Assembly: GCA_051746985.1 (NCBI GenBank)
Contig: JBNJFP010000007.1
Span: 1 to 64,000, forward strand
Reading direction: 5' to 3'
Length of the DNA stretch: 64,000 bases
Source of the DNA: Fodinibius sp051746985
GTDB lineage: Bacteria > Bacteroidota > Rhodothermia > Balneolales > Balneolaceae
The translations under genes and the position numbers were made by a program. The notes beneath the pieces are model-generated. The model saw nothing but the letters and a program-made list of their open reading frames with translations. It did no database searches and was not told the origin of the DNA. Every line of letters starts with the position of its first letter. The first letter of the stretch is position 1. Positions 8,735 through 17,046 of the stretch are shown here, in pieces.

Positions 8735-8820
8735 CTACTCAAACATTTAGGATTTTTTATCGTGCATCGGTACAATCGCTGGACTTGTATATTTTGTTCA
8801 GTAGATTACAGCTTAACATA
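8735..8820 (+). repeat. Upstream element, copy 2 (partner at 64-151)
   Basis: This is the second copy of the element described at 64-151. It ends 21 nt before the ATG of the DUF2892 gene. The 40 nt at 8781-8820 carry the conserved TTTTGTTCAGTAGATTACAG core with the TGTTCAG-N10-CTTAACA dyad. The close position to the start codon argues for a promoter/operator rather than a random repeat. Confidence 0.6.
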
Positions 8821-8841
8821 AATGACAAATAGGTGATTATT

Positions 8842-9045
8842 ATGAAAAAGAATATGGGAACAATTGATCGAATGCTTAGAACTCTCTTGGCACTCTTGGT
8901 TGGAGTTCTGTATTACCAGGATATTATTTCTGGCACCGTTGCTATTGTACTGGGCATTTTGGCTATTGTATTTTTACTGACCAGCATGATAAGCACCTGT
9001 CCCCTTTATATGCCGTTTGGATTATCGACGCGAAAGGAAAACTGA
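8842..9045 (+). CDS. DUF2892 (YgaP-type) inner-membrane protein
   Basis: This small protein of 67 residues begins MKKNMGTIDRMLRT, the typical DUF2892 opening, and has two hydrophobic helices, with 'STCPLYMPFG' near the C-terminus as in the family. The ATG at 8842 is preferred over the in-frame GTG at 8833 because AGGTGA (8831-8836) is placed as a ribosome-binding site for it. DUF2892 domains occur alone or fused to rhodaneses and are linked to sulfur or cyanide/thiosulfate metabolism; here there is no rhodanese beside it. The gene has its own terminator. Confidence 0.85.
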   Translation: MKKNMGTIDRMLRTLLALLVGVLYYQDIISGTVAIVLGILAIVFLLTSMISTCPLYMPFGLSTRKEN

Positions 9046-9070
9046 CGTTGTAAACGTCACATTCTATTTC

Positions 9071-9102
9071 AAAAGGTGGTCATTACTGGTCACCTTTTTT
9101 TA
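9071..9102 (+). terminator. Intrinsic terminator after DUF2892 gene
   Basis: An eight-bp stem AAAAGGTG/CACCTTTT closes a 12-nt loop and runs into a T-tract. Confidence 0.75.
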
Positions 9103-9237
9103 TTTGTCCAACTCTTATTCAAACAGCAAAGGATCCAATAAGACTTGGCCTGGAACCTTTGACTAAATCAAATTTACCTATTACACAAAAATCCCTTACC
9201 ATACTTTTTTGTAAACAAAAAGAAAGTAAAAGGGATT

Positions 9238-12200
9238 GTGCAACAAAATGAGCAACAAATATCACTTTCTCCGCTTAGGATAACCATCATTTATCTTATT
9301 GTTGCCAGCCTGTGGATTGCTATTACCGATCGACTTCTTGAGTCTCTGGTAACTGATAACTACGCCCTCACCATCCTTCAAACGTACAAGGGCTGGTTGT
9401 ATGTTTTACTTACGAGCCTGGGCTTATTTTGGCTGATTAAAAAATATGACCGGCAACTTCAAACAAAGGAGCTGAAACTTGAAAATGTACTCAGAGAGGT
9501 ACAATCTGAAAAAGAACTTAAAGACGTTTTATTTGAACGGATACCCATTCTTATTACCATTTATGATCCAGAACTGGATCAATTTGAAGTTAACAAAGAG
9601 TTCGAAAAGGTGCTAGGCTGGTCGAATAAACAAATTGAAGAGGAAAATATTGACCTTCCCAAAGCATGCTATCCCGGTAAAGAAACTCGTGAAGAAGTGG
9701 TGGAATTTATGAACTCCCCTGGTGTAGGGTGGAAAGAAATTCCCACAACTGCTAAATCTGGTGAACAAATACCGATCTCCTGGACCAACGTCCGCCTGAC
9801 GGACGATACCTCGGTGGGAATTGGCATTGATATGACTGATATTAAAGCATCTCAGGCAAAAATCAGAGAATCAAGACAGTTATTGAAAAAGGTTTTCGAG
9901 AGCCTGGAATCAAGCCTTATCGTAGTTGATACTCAAAGTCGCACCATTGTTGACTGCAATAGTGCTTCGGAAAAAATCTTTGGTTTTGGTCAAGACGAAC
10001 TAATTGGCAGTTCTACACGAAAACTTCATGTCGATGAGAAAAGTTACCTGAAATTTGATGAGATGAGCGCTGAAGCTCTAGAGAAAGAAGGGGTTTTCCA
10101 AACCGAGTACCGAATGCAAAAGAAAGATGGCACTATTTTTTATTCTGATCATACGGTTACGCTTGTCCATGACGACGATGGAGATGTTAACAAGGCCGTG
10201 AGTGTCGTCCGGGATATTACTGACCGAAAAGAATACGAATATAAGCTCAAAAAAAGGCAAGAGCGACTGCAACGATCGCAGAAAATTGGCCAAATTGGTG
10301 ATTGGGAATTTGATCCCAAATCGGAAGAAATTTACTGGTCACCGATGATGTATGAAATTTTTGAACGCAAACCCGATCTTGGACCGCCCCCTTTCGAGAA
10401 GTTGCAAAATAATTACTACGACGAGCAGAGCGAAAAACATAATACAGCCATTCAAAAAGCAGTTGACGAGGGCAAATCACAAGATATTGACCTTCCCCTG
10501 CAAACAGACCAAGGAAACAAAAAGTATATAAGGGTGATTCTGACCCCTGTTAAGGATGAATCTGGCAAGGTCGTAAAACTTCGTGGAATCGTCCAAGATA
10601 TAACCGAGCGGAAGGAAGCAGAATTGGCTCTAAATGAAAGTAAAGAACGCATACAAAATATCGCCGATAATGTGCCGGGCGTAGTATTTCGCTTTATTTT
10701 AGAAAAAGATGGCTCAAATAGACTGGAGTTCGTCAGTAAGGGAGCGAAAGAAATTTGGGGAGTTTCACCAACCGAAGCGCAAGAGAATAATCACTTGATA
10801 TGGGAAAACATCCATCAATCAGATATTGATAACGTTCAAAAATCAATAAAGAAGTCTGCTGAAACGCTCACCGAATGGAATAAGGAATGGCGATATTTTA
10901 AACCAGACGGATCATTACACTGGCAAAACGGTATTGGAATTCCAAGCAAAAGAGAAGATGGAAGTATTGTATGGGATTCGATTATCCTTGATATCACAGA
11001 CCGAAAGAAACTTGAACAAGAGTTGTCAAAAGAAAAGCAGCGGTTTGAGCTTGTTGCCCAAACTACCAGTGATGTTATCTGGGATCTTGATTTCAAAAAA
11101 CAACAATTGTGGTGGAGCAAGGGCTTTGAGAAAACGTTCGGCCATAAAAGAAAAACTCCTGAAGAAAATTACCGAGCCTGGAAAGAGGTTATCCATCCCG
11201 ATGATCGTGAAAAGGTAGCACAAAGCTCGGCAAAAGCGTTAGAGTCTGATGCTAAAAAATGGACGGAACAGTATCGATTAATTAAGGCTGACGGATCGAT
11301 TGCTTATTTGGTGGATCGGGCTATCATCATTCGCAATAAAGAAGGCGATCCCATCCGCATGGTGGGCACGATGGATGATATTACCGAACGCGTAAAAGCA
11401 GAGAAGAAGCTGCGCGAATCGGAAGAAAAATACCGGCACCTTTTTGAAAATAACCCTGAACCCATGTGGATTTATGATCCGGCAACGCTTGCATTCGTGG
11501 AGGTCAACCAAGCAGCCATAAACCATTACGGCTACTCCGAAGAGGAATTTTTAGACATGAGCTTACTCGATATTCGTCCGGAATCTGATGCCGAGGCACT
11601 GATAGAAAATGTCAAAGATAATGTGGGATCCCCTTCTTATTCGGAAGACTGGGTTCACCTAAAGAAAGATGGCTCTAAGATCGATGTTGAGCTTTCGGCT
11701 GCTGATGTAAGTTATAAAGAGCAAAAAACATATCGACTGGTTCTCATAAACGATATCACCGAGCAAAAACAGATGCAGGAAAAAATTATTCAGTCGGTTA
11801 TTGAAGGTGAAGACCGAGAACGAAAACGCATTGCTCACGAGTTGCATGATGGGCTGGGTCAATACCTGGTGGCGGCCAGCATGAATCTACAGTCAGTCAA
11901 ATCAGATATCAAAAAGCTCACCGAAAAACGTCAAAACCAGTTCGAAACAGGGCTTTCGCTATTGAAAAATGCCCTTTCAGAAACCAGAAGTATTGCTCAC
12001 AATCTGATGCCTAAGGCCATTTCAGATTATGGGCTCCTTGCTGCACTGCAAAACCTGATCAAAGACTTTGGCAAAAGTACGGATATTACATTTCATCTTG
12101 ATCACAATTTTGATGGACTAAACCTTAAAGATCAGGCAAAAATCAATATATATCGCATTTTTCAAGAAATTATTTCAAACGCCGTTCGCCATGCGAACTG

Positions 12201-12450
12201 TTCAGCAGTTTGGATTGAGTTGCAACTCAAAAAAGATTCGCTTACCATCAAAGTAACAGATGACGGAAGGGGCACTACACTTGATGAAGTCCACCAGGAT
12301 AATGGTTTGGGGCTCCGCAGTATTAAAACCAGGGTTAGCAATTTAAAGGGAACGTTAAGTATTGATTCAACACCTGGTGAGGGGATGAAAACGACCATTA
12401 CGGTTCCTGATATCCAAAATCTAAAAACCAACAATTCTGACAATGGCTGA
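9238..12450 (+). CDS. Multi-PAS sensor histidine kinase, NarX/HisKA_3 class
   Basis: This is a 1070-residue membrane kinase. Two N-terminal hydrophobic segments (about residues 13-30 and 53-70) are followed by six PAS/PAC units at roughly 99-205, 213-330, 345-460, 470-592, 605-723 and 735-850. Next comes a HisKA_3 dimerisation domain with RIAHELHDGLGQYL (likely phosphorylated His870, the second His) and an ATPase domain with the N-box EIISNAVRHA and the G-box DDGRG...NGLGLRS. The start is GTG at 9238. The 3' end overlaps the response-regulator gene by 8 bp, so the two form a pair. The many PAS domains suggest several cytosolic redox or ligand inputs; the signal cannot be told from sequence. 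Confidence 0.93.
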   Translation: MQQNEQQISLSPLRITIIYLIVASLWIAITDRLLESLVTDNYALTILQTYKGWLYVLLTSLGLFWLIKKYDRQLQTKELKLENVLREVQSEKELKDVLFERIPILITIYDPELDQFEVNKEFEKVLGWSNKQIEEENIDLPKACYPGKETREEVVEFMNSPGVGWKEIPTTAKSGEQIPISWTNVRLTDDTSVGIGIDMTDIKASQAKIRESRQLLKKVFESLESSLIVVDTQSRTIVDCNSASEKIFGFGQDELIGSSTRKLHVDEKSYLKFDEMSAEALEKEGVFQTEYRMQKKDGTIFYSDHTVTLVHDDDGDVNKAVSVVRDITDRKEYEYKLKKRQERLQRSQKIGQIGDWEFDPKSEEIYWSPMMYEIFERKPDLGPPPFEKLQNNYYDEQSEKHNTAIQKAVDEGKSQDIDLPLQTDQGNKKYIRVILTPVKDESGKVVKLRGIVQDITERKEAELALNESKERIQNIADNVPGVVFRFILEKDGSNRLEFVSKGAKEIWGVSPTEAQENNHLIWENIHQSDIDNVQKSIKKSAETLTEWNKEWRYFKPDGSLHWQNGIGIPSKREDGSIVWDSIILDITDRKKLEQELSKEKQRFELVAQTTSDVIWDLDFKKQQLWWSKGFEKTFGHKRKTPEENYRAWKEVIHPDDREKVAQSSAKALESDAKKWTEQYRLIKADGSIAYLVDRAIIIRNKEGDPIRMVGTMDDITERVKAEKKLRESEEKYRHLFENNPEPMWIYDPATLAFVEVNQAAINHYGYSEEEFLDMSLLDIRPESDAEALIENVKDNVGSPSYSEDWVHLKKDGSKIDVELSAADVSYKEQKTYRLVLINDITEQKQMQEKIIQSVIEGEDRERKRIAHELHDGLGQYLVAASMNLQSVKSDIKKLTEKRQNQFETGLSLLKNALSETRSIAHNLMPKAISDYGLLAALQNLIKDFGKSTDITFHLDHNFDGLNLKDQAKINIYRIFQEIISNAVRHANCSAVWIELQLKKDSLTIKVTDDGRGTTLDEVHQDNGLGLRSIKTRVSNLKGTLSIDSTPGEGMKTTITVPDIQNLKTNNSDNG

Positions 12451-13096
12451 TATTAATATTCTATTGGTAGATGACCATGATATTGTACGCGATGGCATCC
12501 AGATGCTGTTAGAGGATGAGGTAGGATTTACGATTTCGGCCGAAGCAGAAAATGGCGCCAAAGCTATTGAGGCCTGTCAAAAACATGATATCGACCTCAT
12601 CATCATGGATATAAATATGCCGGAAATGAACGGCATTGAGGCCACTGAAAAAATTATGGAGTCATTTGATGACATCAAGGTTTTAGCACTTACCATGATG
12701 GATGAAGACCAACACATCCGACAGATGATCGAAGCCGGGGCTTCAGGGTATATCCTCAAAAGCTCAGACAAGATTGAACTCGTTGAAGCGATCACCTCCA
12801 TTTTAAACGGGCAACATTATTTTAGCGATGATGCTACTCATAGTGTAATGATGGATCTGGTTCAAGGAACCACGACCGAACAATCTTCCGATCCGGCTAA
12901 CCTTACCAAACGGGAAAAGGAAGTGCTCGGACTTATCGTCAAAGAAAATACCAACCAGGAAATTGCAGATCAGCTCTACATCAGCACGCGTACCGTTGAT
13001 GCCCACCGCAGAAACCTCCTCCAAAAAACGGGTGCCAAAAATACCGCAGGTCTTGTGACCTATGCGATTAAACACAACTTGGTTGACCTTGATTAA
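12443..13096 (+). CDS. NarL/FixJ-family response regulator
   Basis: This 217-residue regulator has a receiver domain with the acidic pair Asp10/Asp11, phospho-acceptor Asp56 in LIIMDINMPEMNG and the Lys in GYILKSS. A LuxR-type helix-turn-helix follows (LTKREKEVLGLIV to TVDAHRRNLLQKTG, about residues 150-210). It is the cognate regulator of the kinase it overlaps and should act as a DNA-binding activator or repressor when phosphorylated. The LCP gene follows after only 2 nt and is probably in the same transcript. Confidence 0.95.
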   Translation: MADINILLVDDHDIVRDGIQMLLEDEVGFTISAEAENGAKAIEACQKHDIDLIIMDINMPEMNGIEATEKIMESFDDIKVLALTMMDEDQHIRQMIEAGASGYILKSSDKIELVEAITSILNGQHYFSDDATHSVMMDLVQGTTTEQSSDPANLTKREKEVLGLIVKENTNQEIADQLYISTRTVDAHRRNLLQKTGAKNTAGLVTYAIKHNLVDLD

Positions 13097-13098
13097 GT

Positions 13099-13983
13099 AT
13101 GGCTATTTCGAAAAAAATCGCGATGGGTTTCGGCATTTTTTTGTTGGGCATCATCTTTTATGCCGGCTATGTGTTCGTACAGTCAACAGAAACATGGGAA
13201 GCCACCTTTTCTGAAACCAACGAACAACATGTGGTTCCTAATAAAACAGGCAAAGACTACGTTTCCGTATTATTTTTAGGCCTCGACGAAAACGATCTGA
13301 AAGAAGGGCGCTCCGACTTTATAATGTTCACGCTAATCAACCTTAAGTCGGGAGAAATTACCGCCATTTCTATCCCCCGAGATAGTAAAATAGAATTAAA
13401 CGACGACCATCCTGACAAGCTAAATCACGCTTACACCTACAGCCCTGAAACGGCCATGATATCAGTAGAGAAAATTTTAGATTTTCCCGTTGACTACTAT
13501 TTTGCACTCAACTTAGATTCCTTCAAAAAATTTATTGATACCATTGGGGGAATCGAAATAGCTGCCGAAAAAAATATGGACCACAAGAGTATCTCTATCG
13601 AAAAAGGCAAACAGCAAATGGACGGGGAAACAGCATTAAAATATGTGCGTTTTCGTACAGATAACGAAGGCGATTTTGGCAGAATGCGCCGCCAGCAGCA
13701 AGTCTTAGATGCCATTATAGACCAAATTATTAATATAGAAACAGCGGCCAATATTAATGATTTCTTTGAGTTAGCCGAGCAAAACATTCGCCATAACATC
13801 CCCCTTGACAGCCTTTTATCGAATGCACCTGGACTGTCGAATATATCGCCCAGCAAATTTAACCGTAAAAGACTTCGGGGCGATATCGTCGAGATAGACA
13901 GCCTATGGTATGTCGAGCTTGACTCTACCCAACTTCTCAATATTCGAGACGATCTACGAACAGAATATACCTCTACCCAGTAG
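13099..13983 (+). CDS. LytR-CpsA-Psr (LCP) family protein
   Basis: LCP proteins transfer undecaprenyl-linked glycopolymers to peptidoglycan or related acceptors on the outer face of the cytoplasmic membrane. This 294-residue protein has one N-terminal membrane anchor (about residues 7-27). Its catalytic LCP core has VLFLGLDEND, the SIPRD motif with the conserved Arg, 'DKLNHAYTYS', the GGIEI segment and 'RFRTDNEGDFGRMRRQQQ'. It begins 2 nt after the regulator gene, so it may be made with, or controlled by, the two-component pair. The glycopolymer substrate is unknown. Confidence 0.9.
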   Translation: MAISKKIAMGFGIFLLGIIFYAGYVFVQSTETWEATFSETNEQHVVPNKTGKDYVSVLFLGLDENDLKEGRSDFIMFTLINLKSGEITAISIPRDSKIELNDDHPDKLNHAYTYSPETAMISVEKILDFPVDYYFALNLDSFKKFIDTIGGIEIAAEKNMDHKSISIEKGKQQMDGETALKYVRFRTDNEGDFGRMRRQQQVLDAIIDQIINIETAANINDFFELAEQNIRHNIPLDSLLSNAPGLSNISPSKFNRKRLRGDIVEIDSLWYVELDSTQLLNIRDDLRTEYTSTQ

Positions 13984-14009
13984 GTCAGTCACTGCTACCT
14001 GATTCTCTC

Positions 14010-14029
14010 AATAGGTATTTTCACCTATT
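14010..14029. other. Weak hairpin after the LCP gene
   Basis: AATAGGT/ACCTATT form a 7-bp stem about 27 nt after the LCP stop codon. It is followed by A-residues rather than T, so it is a poor intrinsic terminator on the plus strand. Confidence 0.3.
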
Positions 14030-14106
14030 AAAAATTTAGGCCTTTTGCGTCATACTAATCGCCCCTAAAAAAAGATACATTAATCCATATCATCTAAAAC
14101 GACGGT

Positions 14107-14502
14107 ATGGAATTACTTTTACTGGGGGACAACTCAACTATTACCAATACTATATACTCGATGTTACATTCAGTGGATAACTGGACTGTAACATTCGGGG
14201 TAGAGCTCACTTTCCTATCCCCCAAAGCTGTTGAGCAGCTTCCCAACTTTGATCTTGTTATAGCCAATTTGGAGGATTTCGAAATCTCTTCCATCCCCCT
14301 CATTACTGAGATTATCAATTATTTTCCTGACACTCCGCTACTTGTCATCCATTCATATTCTGATAACAGCTTCATAAAACCAATGCTCAATGCAGGCGCT
14401 ACTGGCTATATAAAAAGTGACATTTCGGAACATCAGCTTTTAACAGCTGCGGAAAAAGTGGCCCGTGGTCAACAAGTAGTTATAGCAGATTCTACCTATT
14501 AG
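14107..14502 (+). CDS. Stand-alone degenerate receiver domain
   Basis: This 131-residue protein has the length and pattern of a CheY-like receiver without an output domain. The active site is altered. The N-terminal acidic pair is reduced to G-D8-N9, and the phospho-acceptor position carries Asn54 (FDLVIANLED, where the paired regulator at 12443 has DLIIMDINMP). The Lys in GYIKSD is kept. It therefore should not take up phosphate normally and may act as a constitutive or ligand-type pseudo-receiver. It lies 104 nt before a HisKA_2 kinase that is also degenerate. The receiver assignment is fairly firm; the role is inferred. Confidence 0.75.
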   Translation: MELLLLGDNSTITNTIYSMLHSVDNWTVTFGVELTFLSPKAVEQLPNFDLVIANLEDFEISSIPLITEIINYFPDTPLLVIHSYSDNSFIKPMLNAGATGYIKSDISEHQLLTAAEKVARGQQVVIADSTY

Positions 14503-14606
14503 AAATGTACGCCTTTACTGTGATCTGAAATTTAGGCGTTTCACGTGTTTTAGAATTCACAAAATTTGTTGATGATATCAGCAGTTAGTTATCAACCAAA
14601 AGAATT

Positions 14607-16796
14607 ATGGCAGACTCAAAAGATTCTACGTCAAAATTTACATCTACCCTGTTAGACAGCCTTCTTGCCCATGTGGCTATTGTAGATCAGCAAGGAACGA
14701 TTATTGAGACCAATAAAAGCTGGAAACAGTTTAACCACGACTCCATTTTACTGCGGCGTGCCCCGGTAGGGGAAAACTATTTCGAAGTGCTGCAGCACGC
14801 CATCGAAATGGGGGATGATTACGCCCTTAAAATACTTCTGGGACTTAAACGCATATTAAATCAAGACAAGTCATCCTTTTCAATAACCTATTCGCTGAAA
14901 ACCAACACCAATGCATTCTGGTTTAAACTTACCATTCGTCCATGCACTGATGAGCCATCCCAATTTATCATGATCAATGAGGATGTGACCGCCTCGATGC
15001 AAGCCAAATATGAAAAACAGGAAAATGAAGACCGCTTTAAGGTAAAGTTTGAGCAAAGCCTTGATGGCGTTTTTATTACGGATACCAATGGCAATATCGT
15101 GGATGCCAATCAAACAGCGAGTAACATTTTGGGATGGTCGCGCAATGAGCTTACAAACCTCTCGCTCGAAGCCGTCGCTAACGTAAATCAATCCACCTAT
15201 GCTTCAGCGCTTGAAGAACGTTCCCAAACCGGTACTTATGCCCTGGAAATGGATTTTATTGATAAACAAGGTAACGTCATCCCCACCGAAGTATCATCAC
15301 GTACCTATCGCAATCCCAAGGGAAAACTTAGAGCAATTGTCACCTTTCATGATATAAGTCGTCGCAAAAAAATTGAGTCTGACTTATCCAAGACCAAGCA
15401 ATTTACCGAATCGGCACTGAATAGTATTCCGGGCGTATTTGTCGTTTTGGATCGAGAAGGACATTTTATCCGTTGGAATGAAAATATGGTTACCAAGCTG
15501 GAATACAGCGCTGAAGAATTAGAACAAAAACGGGTTATCAATATTGTTATTGATGACTACAAAGAACAAACTAAAAAAGAATTCCAGCAATGCATCGAAG
15601 AAGGTGAGATATCGACTGAAACAAAAATACACAGCAAAAACGGTCAAATAAAAGATTACTCAATATTTGCCAAGCGGTTTGTCGAAGATGGCAGTGTCTA
15701 TATCGTAGCTACCGCCATAGACATCACCAAACGCAAACAAATAGAACAGGAAAATCGACGCCATCAGACCATGATGGAACAACTTTTCGATAACTCACCG
15801 GTTGGCATTACCATTATCGATAACGAAAATATCATTCAGCAAGTAAATAGCAGCTTCGAAAATATCTTTGGGTATAACCGTCAAGAAGCAAAAGGCCAAA
15901 ACATCGACTCGTTGATTGCACCCAATGATCGTAAAAATGAGGCTAAAGCTATTTCGCTGGCAACTCAAAAAGGAGAAAGCCTGCAAACCGAAACCATCAG
16001 AATAAATAAAGACGGAGAGGAAATTCCCGTTCTTATCGGTAGCGTTCCGGTAAGACTGGAAAACGAAATTATTGCTATCTATGGGATGTATGTAGATATA
16101 TCGACCCAGCATAATTATCGCCAAAAACTGGAAGCTGCCTTGCGGGAAAAAGAAGCGCTGCTTTCGGAGCTGCACCACCGCGTAAAAAATAACCTTGCAC
16201 TTATCAGCAGTCTGGTTGAGCTTCAAGTTTTTGATGCCGAAAACCCTCTACTGCGCAAGGAGCTACAGAATATCAAGAACCGAATTATGACCATCGCTTC
16301 TATTCATGAAGTGCTGTATCAGAATGGCAGCCTGACAAATATTCCATTTCACAATTTTATTAATGAGCTTGTCGTCTCAAGCCTGATTCAAAAATCAGTC
16401 AACGAACACAACATCGAGATTGAGACCGATTCCGACGAGGTGAACCTTAGTATTAATCAATCGATACCTACGGGGCTGCTTATTAATGAATTAATAAGCC
16501 TCATTTTTTCTTTTACGGATAGCGACCAAAGCAGCACCCTCAATATTCGGCTTCGGGAATATCAGAAAAAAATACACCTGATTATAGAAGGACAAAATAT
16601 TATAGCATGTCCCGAAGAGGTAAAAAGTCAGCAATCGCTGCATAACATTCTCATCCAAACCTTGGTAATACAGCTCAATGGCACCCTTATATGGCCCAAT
16701 ACCAATTCTGACTACCAAAAATTTGAGTTCTTTTTTACCAAAGAACAAAGCACAAGTCCTGCAAGTAACTTTTTACAAACATCAAATAAGGTATGA
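14607..16796 (+). CDS. Four-PAS HisKA_2 kinase-like protein, degenerate ATPase
   Basis: This soluble 729-residue protein has four PAS units (about 13-125, 140-255, 265-380 and 385-505), then a HisKA_2 dimerisation domain with ELHHRVKNNLALISSLVELQ (likely phospho-His524), then an ATPase-like C-terminus. The latter departs from the family. The N-box reads LINELISLIFSF, with the usual second Asn and the KHAF segment lost, and the expected DxGxG loop is replaced by IIEGQNIIACPEE. ATP binding therefore looks weak or absent. The protein may act as a PAS-driven scaffold or accept phosphate from another kinase. No membrane segment is seen. A terminator follows at 16855. Confidence 0.85.
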   Translation: MADSKDSTSKFTSTLLDSLLAHVAIVDQQGTIIETNKSWKQFNHDSILLRRAPVGENYFEVLQHAIEMGDDYALKILLGLKRILNQDKSSFSITYSLKTNTNAFWFKLTIRPCTDEPSQFIMINEDVTASMQAKYEKQENEDRFKVKFEQSLDGVFITDTNGNIVDANQTASNILGWSRNELTNLSLEAVANVNQSTYASALEERSQTGTYALEMDFIDKQGNVIPTEVSSRTYRNPKGKLRAIVTFHDISRRKKIESDLSKTKQFTESALNSIPGVFVVLDREGHFIRWNENMVTKLEYSAEELEQKRVINIVIDDYKEQTKKEFQQCIEEGEISTETKIHSKNGQIKDYSIFAKRFVEDGSVYIVATAIDITKRKQIEQENRRHQTMMEQLFDNSPVGITIIDNENIIQQVNSSFENIFGYNRQEAKGQNIDSLIAPNDRKNEAKAISLATQKGESLQTETIRINKDGEEIPVLIGSVPVRLENEIIAIYGMYVDISTQHNYRQKLEAALREKEALLSELHHRVKNNLALISSLVELQVFDAENPLLRKELQNIKNRIMTIASIHEVLYQNGSLTNIPFHNFINELVVSSLIQKSVNEHNIEIETDSDEVNLSINQSIPTGLLINELISLIFSFTDSDQSSTLNIRLREYQKKIHLIIEGQNIIACPEEVKSQQSLHNILIQTLVIQLNGTLIWPNTNSDYQKFEFFFTKEQSTSPASNFLQTSNKV

Positions 16797-16854
16797 TGCC
16801 TTTTTAACAGGATTCTAAAGACACCGGAGCAAAATCACCTTACAAAAGATTTTA

Positions 16855-16884
16855 GGGGCAGATTCGACAAGAATCTGCCCTTTT
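16855..16884 (+). terminator. Intrinsic terminator after the HisKA_2 gene
   Basis: The 10-bp stem GGGCAGATTC/GAATCTGCCC with loop GACAA is followed by TTTTATTATTT. Confidence 0.85.
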
Positions 16885-17046
16885 ATTATTTTAGTCGCGA
16901 ATTAAAACTGCTAACAACTTTTGACATCTAAATTACGCTGCAATTTGATAATCTGTAATTTCTCTTACATAATAGAATTGCTTTAGCAAGATTATTCATC
17001 AACACATTTTGCAGCATAGACTCATTTTTTAATCAACACTTCGATT

